From the NCBI RefSeq assembly GCF_900474185.1, contig NZ_UCNW01000009.1:496001-560000 (forward strand): 64,000 nt of DNA, in the 5' to 3' direction. Source of the stretch: Synechococcus sp. UW69 (lineage in GTDB: Bacteria; Cyanobacteriota; Cyanobacteriia; PCC-6307; Cyanobiaceae). The notes under the pieces were generated by a model, which made no database searches, was not told the origin of the DNA, and was given only the letters and a program-made list of their open reading frames with translations. This document shows, in pieces, positions 1 to 9,700 of the stretch (positions within the stretch are counted from its first letter, which is position 1; the number at the start of each line of letters is the position of its first letter). The position numbers were made by a program, and so were the translations under genes.

Positions 1-344
1 ACCGTAACTTGCTTCAGTTAAGCGATTTGCACTGTTACTTTACGCGTCCATTTGTTTTGAGTTGGAGTTTATTAGAGTCAGCATTAGTTGGTTGCCCACT
101 ATTTGCCTCAAAAACTTCTCCAGTTATTGAATTTCTAAATAATGATAAATATACAAATTTTGTAGATCATACAATGGATTCTGAATTGCTTGCTGAAGAA
201 CTAAATGGAGCGGCACTAAAAGTTAAGAGAAGTTATCCGTCAAAAGACACGATTTCTAAGTATAGAATGAATAACCTTTTAAATCGCGTCGAACGTTCTA
301 CATGTATATCTAAGCATATGAAGCTAGCTGACTCTATCGATTGA
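1..344 (+). CDS. Glycosyltransferase, GT4-like, C-terminal part (cut by window edge)
   Basis: Reading frame open from position 3, so the gene begins outside the window. The visible 113 residues match the C-terminal donor-binding half of a GT4-type glycosyltransferase. They align with the end of the glycosyltransferase at 22131-23384: both have LLQLS, then a Y-x-T-x-PFV-x-SWSLLE segment, then a GC-P/A-[FV]-x-S stretch and an NNDKYTN or HGQNGVLV-like nucleotide-binding region. The E of SWSLLE is the usual E-x7-E region glutamate. The gene ends two bases before the convergent methyltransferase gene. It is AT-rich, unlike its GC-rich relative. Role is inferred: sugar transfer to a surface glycan or protein. 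Confidence 0.8.
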   Translation, partial: RNLLQLSDLHCYFTRPFVLSWSLLESALVGCPLFASKTSPVIEFLNNDKYTNFVDHTMDSELLAEELNGAALKVKRSYPSKDTISKYRMNNLLNRVERSTCISKHMKLADSID

Positions 345-346
345 AA

Positions 347-994
347 TTATTTAACAGTTAGATAGCCACCCTTTGTATAGAATGGAAATTTACTGATTTT
401 TGATAGCATAGACCAAACGATTGCAGAATATTTATGATTGTGGCAAGCGACTATTCCGATTTTTTGTAATGCGCCTGATTCATGATAGATAGGATAACTT
501 CCTTGCACAGTAAATATCGAAGAAACTTGACTTACCCACCAATCGTGTGGCGCAAGCATGATATGTGCGTTTCTGCCCGAGGAAAGACGTTTAACAGCAG
601 GTTGTAAGTCAATTTGCAGATAAATTACTTTCGTGGAAAAACTTTTTATCTCTTCCAATACAGATGAAACTGATGGGCGTTCAACATGTTCTAACACATC
701 AAAACAAGTTACTAAATCAAAAGCTTGCTTAGGTTTTTTAGAGAACTTCTCAACTGCAGGATCATAAGCCCCAACCTTTAAGTCTGGCAAAGCTTTTTTA
801 AGATTTTTTGGGAAGGCACCTTTTCCTGTCCCGTAATCAAGAACACTAGTGATCTGCTTCAGTTCCTGATACCTAGATATGATTTGTATAATAGATTTGT
901 TACCAGCCCCGCCCCGGCTTCCGAAATCTGGACGGGTTGCATGTAGTTCTTGGTTGAGACGTTTTTGTTCTTCGGAAATAGTGTTTGAGGGCAT
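347..994 (-). CDS. Class I SAM-dependent methyltransferase
   Basis: 215 residues. The SAM-binding motif I is VLDYGTGKGAF (about residues 51-61) and the post-motif DLVTCFDVLEHVER lies near 93-106, the arrangement of small Methyltransf_11/23-like enzymes. No signal peptide or membrane segment is visible, so it is probably cytoplasmic. The substrate cannot be read from sequence. Its place among glycosyltransferases and TPR proteins suggests methylation of a sugar or glycan intermediate. It is last in a minus-strand run with the two TPR genes at 1031-3736, and is AT-rich like them. Confidence 0.8.
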   Translation of the reverse strand: MPSNTISEEQKRLNQELHATRPDFGSRGGAGNKSIIQIISRYQELKQITSVLDYGTGKGAFPKNLKKALPDLKVGAYDPAVEKFSKKPKQAFDLVTCFDVLEHVERPSVSSVLEEIKSFSTKVIYLQIDLQPAVKRLSSGRNAHIMLAPHDWWVSQVSSIFTVQGSYPIYHESGALQKIGIVACHNHKYSAIVWSMLSKISKFPFYTKGGYLTVK

Positions 995-1030
995 GATGAA
1001 TAGAAATGATGGTTTGTAAAAGTTCTTAGA

Positions 1031-2011
1031 TTAAAAAATAGGTTCAGGCTTGTGATTAGGCTGTGACTCCATTTTATCGACTAATTCAAGATTTCTATAA
1101 GAAGCTTGATGCTTTTTATTTATCTGTAAGGCTTTCATTAGAAATATCCTAGCCAAAGGCCCGTTTCTTTTTCTTGCTAGGATAGCTCCTAGGTTTGATA
1201 AAGTACTAGTATCCTGATCGCCTAAAATTAGACCGTACAGAAAAAGCTTTTCTGCATCTTCAAAATTGTCTTGAGCAATTAACAATTCTCCCGCTAACTT
1301 ATATGCTGCAGCCATATCTGGCTGTGCTTCAAGAGCTTTTCGAGCAAAAATCAAAGACTCATTGAAATTCTTTTCTCTTTGTGTAGTTGCTGCTAAATTA
1401 AGCCAATCTGCAGCAGCTTGTGGATCAGATTTATTAATTGTACTAATTCTCTCGAAATTTGAATCATCGGGGGTTGATTTACGATGTGAAGAATTTAGTG
1501 CGTCTTGCTTTAAGTCTCCAATACTGTTGCTCAGTCTATTCATGTTTTGAATAGCATCTTTGTGACCCGGGCTTAAAGTCAAAGCTTTCTCTAGTGCCGC
1601 TCTGGCTTGAGTAAATTGCCCCATATCAATTAATAGATTTGCATAATTACTGAGGAGCGCAGGCTCCTCAGGTTTAATTTCCAGACCTCTTTCATAAACT
1701 TCTTTGGCTTTCGACAGATTTCTCTCTCTCCTTAATGCTACTCCAAAGACATTGAGGAATTCAGGATCATCTCCAAAACTTCCTTCAATTTGTTCGAAAA
1801 TTAATCTGGCTTCCGCATTTTCACCTAAAAGAAGACAGGCATAGGCTTTCAGCCTATATAAATTAGGATATTCTGAGAGATCTTCGCTAGCCCTATTTAA
1901 CTCGTCGATGGCAGCTTGCAGCTTCCCTGACTGAAGAAGAGATTCCGCTCGGGTTTGAATCTCACTTAGTTGTTCCTGCTTAATTTGAGACACGTCGAAC
2001 TGCTTTGTCAT
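1031..2011 (-). CDS. TPR-repeat protein
   Basis: 326 residues made almost entirely of tetratricopeptide repeats; helix pairs ending in LEIKPEEPALLSNYANLL, LTLSPGHKDA and LEAQPDMAAAYKLAGELL-like turns are clear. No catalytic domain is visible. TPR arrays act as protein-protein scaffolds, and in cyanobacterial glycan loci often sit next to TPR-glycosyltransferases, as here: its start is 18 bases after the end of the TPR-glycosyltransferase gene on the same strand, suggesting co-expression. It may be a partner that presents substrate to that enzyme (inference). Confidence 0.75.
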   Translation of the reverse strand: MTKQFDVSQIKQEQLSEIQTRAESLLQSGKLQAAIDELNRASEDLSEYPNLYRLKAYACLLLGENAEARLIFEQIEGSFGDDPEFLNVFGVALRRERNLSKAKEVYERGLEIKPEEPALLSNYANLLIDMGQFTQARAALEKALTLSPGHKDAIQNMNRLSNSIGDLKQDALNSSHRKSTPDDSNFERISTINKSDPQAAADWLNLAATTQREKNFNESLIFARKALEAQPDMAAAYKLAGELLIAQDNFEDAEKLFLYGLILGDQDTSTLSNLGAILARKRNGPLARIFLMKALQINKKHQASYRNLELVDKMESQPNHKPEPIF

Positions 2012-2029
2012 AGCATCGCTACTTTATCA

Positions 2030-3736
2030 TTACTGCTTTGGCCTAGCTGCCCAGTTTGCTAGCCTTTCGCAGGCGTCGTTTACAGGTTTTACCCAATCAC
2101 CCATTTCAATCTGCCTAACTATATTTACTGAATTATACCAATAACAAGGTGTATCATCAGCGCCAAGCCATCTCCAATCAGGATTGGTCGCCAAAATTAC
2201 CGTGGTTGGTATGCCCAAGCACCCTGCACCATGTATGGTCGTGTTTGCTGCGCTGACAACATAATCACAGCATGAAACCAAAGATGACCATCTATCCATA
2301 TCTTTTAAAGGATCAACATCCAAAGGATTAAGTAACTCAAGTGAGTGTTTTTGATTAAATGCATCAATCTCTTCGCGAACGTCTCCATATTGCAAAGAAA
2401 TCCATCTGATATTAGGTAATCGAAAAAGGGGAAGAAATTCTTCTAGGCTCAAAGATTTCGTTTTCTTTTGCTTCGCATTCCCTCCTCCTTTCCAGCTAAA
2501 ACCACAAAGGATCTGGCCATCGCGTTTGATTGATTCGTATCGATTCTGGAATTCGCGCTGTTGATCATGATCGACTTTCAAATATGGTTTAAGGTCTTCG
2601 TATTTCTGAAGTGAATCATGTCGAAGCATGGGTAGACTTCCGATGGCGACTTGGTAATCCCAATCGTCTTTGTTAATGTTTCCCTTCTTTATATCCTTGA
2701 TGTCATATATTTTGCATTTTGGAAAAGATCTCCTGAAGATAGAATTTAAACGATCATAAGTTGTAATTCCAATCGCCTTTGCTTCCTCCAGTAAAGGAGA
2801 TATAAGCATCCCAAACATCATTACATCTCCTATCCCCTGTTCGCCATTAATAAGTAGTTTTTTACCTTGAAGGGGGGAACCATCCCACTCAGGAATAAAT
2901 TTTGATGATATTGACTTAAATACTGTTCTTTGCATACCACCCCTGCCATTGGGTACCCTTCTTCCATGCTCGTATAGTTGCCAACCACGTTCAAGCAATC
3001 CTTGCCTCAAAAGCATCAGTGCAAAATTCCAGCAGGTGTTATCATATTTTTGCCTGGTGTTTGAATCTAAATCTTGCGGGTTCTTTCGGTGTACTAATGT
3101 CGCCTCGTCAAAGATTTCCAGCGCTTTGTTGAATTCACCGAGTGATAAAAGTAGATTTGAGAACATATACGTTTGATTTAGATCCAGCTCTGAGGCATTG
3201 CAATCAATTGCACAAAGGTCGCGTGCTTTTTCGATATCACCAATCTGCAGATGTAGATCTGCCATCCCTAAGGTTAAATTGGTGTCATTTGGCTGGGCAT
3301 TACGTATTGGCTCAAGTATCTTGAGTGCTAATTTATAGTGCCCGACGTCAGATAAGGCTTGTGCTTGTTGTCTTTGTATAGCCTCACGCTTGCCTGGCTT
3401 CGCATTTTCAGTTAGTAAATTCTCTGCCTCTATGTATAAACCTAGTGCCTTGGTGTAATGCCCCTCCTCACTGAGAAGATTCCCGTAATTTCGTTTTAAT
3501 ATAATGCTATTTGGGTGAAGGCTTAGACCACGTCTATAGATGGCGGCAGCCTCTTCAGGGCGTTGCTTCTCTCTTAAAACTGCTCCATAATTTCCAAAAA
3601 TCTCAGCTGGTGGCGCATCGAAGTGTGCTATAATTGCTCTATATTTCTCTAGAGCTAATTTATAATCTTCAGTTGTGTGAGCTTTTATAGCGACCTTATA
3701 AGCCGACTTAAAATCCAAATTTTTTGTTTTTGCCAT
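2030..3736 (-). CDS. TPR protein with GT9/GT41-like glycosyltransferase domain
   Basis: 568 residues from the ATG at 3736; an in-frame GTG at 3748 is possible, but AAGG lies a suitable distance before the ATG. The first 240 or so residues are TPRs. From about residue 290 there is a domain with NGEQGIGDVMMFGMLI and, later, HGAGCLGIPTTVILATNPDW. This is the pattern of TPR-linked O-GlcNAc-transferase-like and heptosyltransferase-like enzymes (GEQGxGD near the start of the domain, H-x-AG-x-LG-x-P and PDWRW near the end). Such enzymes glycosylate proteins or flagellin-like surface proteins. It is divergent from the SwmA-like gene at 4098, which makes that protein an obvious candidate acceptor (inference). 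Confidence 0.75.
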   Translation of the reverse strand: MAKTKNLDFKSAYKVAIKAHTTEDYKLALEKYRAIIAHFDAPPAEIFGNYGAVLREKQRPEEAAAIYRRGLSLHPNSIILKRNYGNLLSEEGHYTKALGLYIEAENLLTENAKPGKREAIQRQQAQALSDVGHYKLALKILEPIRNAQPNDTNLTLGMADLHLQIGDIEKARDLCAIDCNASELDLNQTYMFSNLLLSLGEFNKALEIFDEATLVHRKNPQDLDSNTRQKYDNTCWNFALMLLRQGLLERGWQLYEHGRRVPNGRGGMQRTVFKSISSKFIPEWDGSPLQGKKLLINGEQGIGDVMMFGMLISPLLEEAKAIGITTYDRLNSIFRRSFPKCKIYDIKDIKKGNINKDDWDYQVAIGSLPMLRHDSLQKYEDLKPYLKVDHDQQREFQNRYESIKRDGQILCGFSWKGGGNAKQKKTKSLSLEEFLPLFRLPNIRWISLQYGDVREEIDAFNQKHSLELLNPLDVDPLKDMDRWSSLVSCCDYVVSAANTTIHGAGCLGIPTTVILATNPDWRWLGADDTPCYWYNSVNIVRQIEMGDWVKPVNDACERLANWAARPKQ

Positions 3737-3817
3737 TGACAAGGTCACCTTGCAAGCTTTTCAAATTTCTCAAATCTTACCACTGTTGACGCTCTTTGAT
3801 GTAAAAAAGTCGCCTCA

Positions 3818-3852
3818 ACCAATCGCTAAAAATTTGATTTTTGGCGATTGGT
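3818..3852. promoter_or_regulatory. 16-bp inverted repeat between divergent genes
   Basis: Arms 3818-3833 and 3837-3852 are complementary at 15 of 16 positions, the exception being a possible G-T pair, with a three-base loop TTG. No T-run follows on the plus strand, so it is not a standard plus-strand terminator. It lies between the minus-strand TPR-glycosyltransferase (start 3736) and the plus-strand SwmA-like gene (start 4098). It may be an operator, an RNA leader structure or a transcription insulator. The rest of the 361-base intergenic stretch holds only the leader elements listed next. Confidence 0.6.
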
Positions 3853-3992
3853 CCTAAGAAAGAAAAGAGAAACCCGGACCCTTTGCATTAATTTTTTTTA
3901 TATTACTTGCTTTTATAGCTTTCGCGTGTTAAATTACTTAAGCCCTCTCCTCTCTGCCGGCCGTTGATCAGGCGATGGACAGTGGTGAAACC

Positions 3993-4081
3993 CAGACAGG
4001 ATGTCTGAAAAGTCCTTTGACTCTTGGGGTTCAACCTGTATATTGCGATCGCCGCGGACTGGCCGCGGGTTCGTTGAGGAG
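3993..4081 (+). promoter_or_regulatory. Structured leader of the SwmA-like gene
   Basis: The 5' leader holds a small hairpin (CAGACA, GGA, TGTCTG; 3993-4007), a GCGATCGC octamer (HIP1-type palindrome, 4045-4052), two CCGCGG palindromes at 4052-4068, and a GAGGAG Shine-Dalgarno-like sequence at 4076-4081, 16 bases before the ATG. That spacing is longer than usual. No promoter hexamers were assigned. Confidence 0.4.
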
Positions 4082-4097
4082 TTTTCTCTTTCCTTCT

Positions 4098-6638
4098 ATG
4101 GCTGACATTCTGATCACTGCGGTCAGTGCTGCTTACACGGGCACTGACGGGCAGGACGACATTCGAAACGCTACGGGTAACCTTCGCGACATTACCGTCG
4201 CAGGTCTCTCTGGTGAAGATCTTCTGATCATCGGATCAGCTGTCTCTAACGGCACTGGTGACGGTGGTAAAGGCCTTGGTTTTTCCATTGGCTCCGCAGA
4301 CCTTAAGATGGGTTAGGGTGATGACACCCTCACCTTCTCTGGTCAAGCTGGTTCAGGTTTTGCGAAATTCGAGGCAACTACCACCAAGCTTGGCGCTGGT
4401 GACGACTTTCTTGTAGTCAACGGCCTCGCCTCTGCTTCCGGCTCCACCATCAAAGGTAACGAAGGAGCTGACGAGATCACATTCGCTGCGGTTGCCAACG
4501 GCGCCACAGCTGAGAACGTTCTTATCCAAGGCAACGGTGGTGCTGACAGCATCAGTGCCTCTTGGACTGGTTCTGAAGCCAATAACTTCCGAGTTTTTGG
4601 CGGTGCCGACAACGACACCATCAACGTCCTCTTTTCGGCTGTTTCTGCAGCTGCTGGTGGTAGGAGCACTCAGTCTGCTGTCAAGGTTGGTGGCAACAAA
4701 GGAGATGACGTCATCTCCGCCACGCTCGCTGGCACTTCACAGCAGTTCCGCATCAACGGCAACAGCGGTGCTGACACACTCAGCGTGAGTGTTAACGCCG
4801 ATTCCACTGCATTCGGAATTGCTGGTGGTAAGGGAGATGACTCCGTTAGCGCTACTTTCGGTGCCAACTCTGCACAGGGTGCGAGTGTTGCTGGTTCGCT
4901 AGGAAACGACACAGTCAACGTTGACATCGGTGGCGGTTTCTATTCCGGCTTCCTGATGAATGGTGCTTCCGGCGCCGACGTCATGACATTCAGCTCCGAC
5001 CGAGCTGTCACTTTTGGTTCAGCTAACAGTATCCTTGGTGGTACTGGTGCTGACACCATCAATTTCAACGTTGTTGGTGGCGCAATTGCCATCACTGGTG
5101 CAAGCGGATTGGTCGTTTCCCTGGGTGCTCCAGGAATCGTCAGTGCAGGCACCACCACCTCCGAGGGTGGCGCTATCAATCTGAATGTTGCCTCCGCTGG
5201 CGCTCTTGATGGCTCTGCCTTCTTCCGTGGAACGAATACAGGTGATGACATCAACATCAGCCTGACCACCGGCAGCCTTACCGGTACAAACTTCAGCGGC
5301 GAATCTGGAGCTGACTCCATCACCCTGACCCTGGACACAGGTGCTGCAGCTTCGGCCATCTCCATCAATGCTGGTGCAGGTGCTGACCTCTTCACCGCCG
5401 ACGTCAGAGCTTCTGCTGGTTTCGGTACTCAAACCGGTGGTCAGATCGCCTTCGATGGTGGTGCCGACAACGACACTATCCAGTTCAACCTTGCTTCTGG
5501 CGGTCAGATCTCTGCTGCTCAGATCGATGGTGGAGACGGAGCTGATGTCGTGGGTATCACGATGTCTAATGCTTCTGACTTCATCCGTACGAACAGTGGA
5601 GTCGAGTTCAATGGTGGATCAGGTGCTGACACCATTACCCTTACGGCTCTCACGGGTTCGAACGCTGCTGCTCGAATCCTGGGTGGATCTGGCGCTGACG
5701 TAATCTCTGGCTCCTTCATTGAAGGTTCAGCGGTTACCTTCACTGCTCAAGGCGGTGCTGGTGCAGATACCCTCAACTTCGTTGCAACTGGTGATACCGG
5801 CTCAACGGTTTCGTTCTCTGCTGGTGTTATCCGAGGCGATGCAGGTGCTGACAGCATCAACCTCGTGATCACTGGTAACAGTGCGCAAGGCATCAACTTC
5901 GGTAGTGCTGCTGGTGGTGCTGGAAACGACACCATCCGCTTCAACCTTGCTGCTTCGGCTGGTTCAGCCTCTGCAAATGTCTACGCAGGTGGCGGAGCTG
6001 ACTCGATTGTCTTTAGCGGGACAACTGCTCTTGGTAACGGAAACCTGAGGGGTCTCGACTTCCACTTCCAGACTGCTGAGTCCACTGCTCAAGGCTTCGA
6101 TACCATTTCGTTCAACGCAACTGCTGGTGCCAGTGTGTTGAGTGGTGGCACAATGACCTTCAGTGCTATGGGTAATGCAGCCTTTGCGAAGGCTGGAAAC
6201 GTCAACACTGGTGGTGCAGTCACTGCAGGCTTCACTGCTGGTGAAGGCAGCATGACGGTCAAACTGAACTTGGGTCTGGTTGAGTTCACTATGAACTCCG
6301 CCGGTAACAATACTGGTGGTATTGCAAACAAAGCCTTCATCGCTACCGGCGGTGCGACTACTGCAAACATCATCAGTGCTGTTGACCGCGTTGTTGTCGG
6401 CCAAAACAACATTGGCGTTTTCAACATCCAGGCAGGTTCTGCTGGCGGTGTTGAAGGCTACCTGTTCGTTCAAGGTGGTCTCAACGAGGATACAGTCGTT
6501 CGCATCGACGGAGCTGATCAAACCGGCGCCGTGGTTGCTGCAGACCTTGTCTTCGATATCGCGACTGCTGGTAACTTCCGACTCACCGATGCTGGTGGTG
6601 CCGGAACCGGTGGTATCCGCTTCAACGGTGTTCTCTGA
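4098..6638 (+). pseudogene. SwmA/RTX-like Gly-Asp-rich surface protein gene with in-frame amber codon
   Basis: One open frame runs from ATG 4098 to the stop at 6638, 846 codons, interrupted only by TAG at 4314-4316 (codon 73). The frame on both sides is intact and compositionally uniform. About 19 copies of a G-G-x-G-A/N-D-x-[IVL] unit are present (for example GGSGADTITL, GGAGNDTIRF), the nonapeptide pattern of RTX calcium-binding proteins exported by type I secretion. No N-terminal signal peptide is seen, as expected for that route. Length and repeat style resemble SwmA, the surface glycoprotein needed for swimming in Synechococcus WH8102 (about 835 residues, from memory). A terminator follows, then an ABC exporter gene. 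A CAG-to-TAG change is the simplest explanation; sequencing error or readthrough are alternatives. No good restart site with a Shine-Dalgarno was seen downstream. Confidence 0.75.
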
Positions 6639-6674
6639 TCGGGTTTTAACCTGACGAGTCACTCTTTAATTCTT

Positions 6675-6703
6675 GAGGAGGCATTTTGCCTCCTCTTTTT
6701 TTT
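6675..6703 (+). terminator. Rho-independent terminator after the SwmA-like gene
   Basis: Perfect nine-base-pair stem GAGGAGGCA (6675-6683) and TGCCTCCTC (6687-6695), three-base loop TTT, then eight T residues (6696-6703). It lies 36 bases after the stop codon at 6638, so transcription of the surface-protein gene probably ends here and the exporter gene downstream has its own promoter or lives on readthrough. Confidence 0.9.
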
Positions 6704-6784
6704 GGCTTTCCTCCCTCTATCAATGCTTTTTTAGATCTTCGGGATGCTTTTGGTTTAGAGTGGCCTGTGCGCAAATGGATTCAG

Positions 6785-9700
6785 GTGTCATCAGCTCTCA
6801 TTCAAAGCGTCTTTAAGAATCCACCATTTAATTTATTATCGCCTGAAGAGCGTAATTCCCTTCTTGATCAGGCTGAACTAGTGCGTTATGAGTTGGGTGC
6901 TCGTATTTTGCAGTATTCAACGGCCAGTCCAGGTTTGTTAGTCTTAATGCAAGGTGAGGTGAGAGTTCTATCTCAATTATCTTCTGGCAGAACAATTACC
7001 CTTGATCGTCGTGGTTCCGGTCAGTTACTTGGCTGGATATCTCTTTTGTCGAAATCGTCTGTTGAATATATTCAAGCATCTGATCAGTGTGTATGTCTTC
7101 TCATACCTTCTATGGGAATTCAGGAGGCTTTGAAATCTAACAATGCTTTTTACGATTACTTTGATTCTAAAGTAAGTCTTTCTGAAAGTCTATTTGTTCT
7201 TGATAAAGTCTTTAAGACCCTTTTATGCCCTCCCTCAGACGAAGAAGCTTGGATTCGTCAAATAGTAAAGCGTACTGTTGTTCAATCTATTCACCCTTCT
7301 GATTTCGTTTCTAATACGAAAGAATCTTATTTCTTAGCTTCTGACCTCACGCTTGATTCAGGCGAGGTATTGAATGTTGGTTCACATTTAACTAGCCACT
7401 TCTTTGATAGTGGTTTCTTTACTGGGTTAGAATCTTCTTTGCGAGTACTGATTTGCCCACATCACTTAATAGCTCCCTATCAATCGCAACTTGATTTTGA
7501 TAAGAACGACCGAGTCTCTTCTCCTTCGGATTCCAATCTTTATACCATCGCAACAGATTCAGAAGAGGTCTTGGCCCGAATTGCATCAACTGAAGAATTA
7601 GGTTTTATTAACTCCGAAGATCTTGAGCCTCGTCAAAAATTTCCTTCGAGATCATCTTCTAATATTAACGGCCAAATTAGGGCGTGTATGCATAATGTAG
7701 CTGATTTATTTTCAATACCATTTTCCTCTGAGGTTATTGATAGAATTATCCAGCAACAACTTAAAAAACGTAGTAAGGTCAGTCTGGAGCTACTTGCCAT
7801 CCTTGGAGAAGTCCTCGGATTGCAAACTCGGCTTGGCAAGGTTAGGCCCGATCAGTTTCATGCTGTCGTTACTCCATTTATTTTATTACAGGATTCAGGC
7901 GATTCCAGTTCTTCTAGGCCAATATTAGTTTTAGAGTCACGAAATTCAAATTATACTGTCTCTGATTCTAAGTTAGGAATAATAGAGCTTTCGCTCTCAG
8001 ATATTTTTGCTAATGGTGTGGACATTAAAAGGGTTCTCCTTTTTAATAAAACAGAGACAACAAAAACTAACCGTTTCGGTTGGCAGTGGTTTGCTCCGTT
8101 GCTTAGAAAATACCGCTGGTCGTTGCTTATTGTATTCCTGGCTACTTTTGGAGCACAGATTGCTACATTAGCAATACCATTATTAATGCAGCAGATAATT
8201 GATAAAACTCTTTCCCAAGGAAACATAAGCAGTTTGAATGTTTTAGGTGGTGCGCTAATTGCTATTGCGCTTTTTCAAGCATTAATGCAGGGACTCCGCA
8301 CATTCGTTTTCAAGGATACTGCCGATCGAATGGATTTGCAGCTTGGTGCCACGGTTATTGATCGTCTTCTAAGACTTCCTCTTCCATTCTTTGATCGTCG
8401 TCCTGTTGGTGAATTAAGTCAACGTCTGGGAGAAATGAATTCTATTCGTAACTTTCTTACAGGTACGGCAATCACTTCTGTTATGGATATGCTTTTTAGT
8501 GTTATTTATATTGTTGTGATGATTCTTTATAGCCCTCTATTGACCGTTGTTGCGCTTTCAACATTTCCTCTTTATGCAATGCTTGTATTTATTGTGGCTC
8601 CTCTCTATAAATCATTAATACGCAAGCAGGCGGTCGCACAAGCACGTACACAGAGTCACGTGATTGAAGTTTTGGGAGCTATTCAGACTGTTAAGGCACA
8701 AAATATAGAACTTAAAAGTCGCTGGAAATGGCAAGATCGTTATCAAGGTGTCGTTGAACAGGGATTCAAAGCAGTTACTGTTGGTACGATTAGTGGTCAA
8801 ATTGGTAATTTTCTAAATACTCTCAGTAGTTTACTTCTTCTTTGGGTGGGTATGATTGAAGTTATTGAAGGCAATATTACGCTTGGTCAGCTTATTGCTT
8901 TCCGAATTATTGCCGGATATGTAACAGGTCCCTTGCTAAGGCTTTCAAATCTCTATCAAGGTTTCCAGAAAGTTAGTCTTAGTTTTGAACGACTTGGTGA
9001 TATTATTAATCAGCAGCCTGAAGCAAATGCCAATACAGGTCAAATTGCATTACCACCTTTGTCTGGTGATGTCTCTTTTGACGATCTCTGCTTCCGTTTT
9101 GCTAACCAAGGTCCTTTAACTCTAGATCATGTCACCTTAAATGTTGAACATGGTCAGTTTGTTGGCGTTGCAGGTTTAAGTGGAAGTGGAAAGAGTACTT
9201 TGATGAAGTTATTAGGTCGACTGTATGAACCTATGTCTGGCCGTATATTAATTGATGCTTATGATATAGCTAAGACTGATCTTGGTTCTTTGCGTCAGCA
9301 GGTTGGAATTGTTCCACAAGAAAGCCTTCTCTTTGAAGGTAGTGTCCGAGAAAATCTATCTTTAGGACGTCCCGAGGCGGACACTGATGATATTATTAGA
9401 GCCGCAAAAGTAGCTTGTGCTCATGACTTCATTATGGATCTTCCAGATGGTTACAATACAATTTTGTCTGAGAAAGGTAGTAATTTAAGTGGTGGTCAGC
9501 GTCAGCGTTTATCTATCGCTCGGACCCTTCTAGCGGAACCTAGAATGTTGATTCTTGATGAGGCAACTAGTGCATTAGACTATCAAACTGAAGCCCAAGT
9601 TTGTGAAAATTTAAAATCCGAACTTGATGGCCGAACTGTGTTTTTCATAACACATCGGTTGGGCACTATAAGGAATGCAGATAAAATTATCATGATGCAT

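Noticed and set aside
4045-4052. HIP1 palindrome as a sign of a HIP1-rich genome
   Set aside because: Only scattered GCGATCGC sites were seen in the window, far fewer than in HIP1-rich cyanobacteria.
4343-6662. Long open frames on the minus strand and other plus frames across the SwmA-like gene
   Set aside because: They are by-products of the repeated Gly-Asp-rich, stop-poor sequence; their text is low-complexity or irregular and has no start context.
6686-6784. TTG at 6686 as the exporter start
   Set aside because: It lies within the terminator hairpin and the extra residues do not align with the paralogue.
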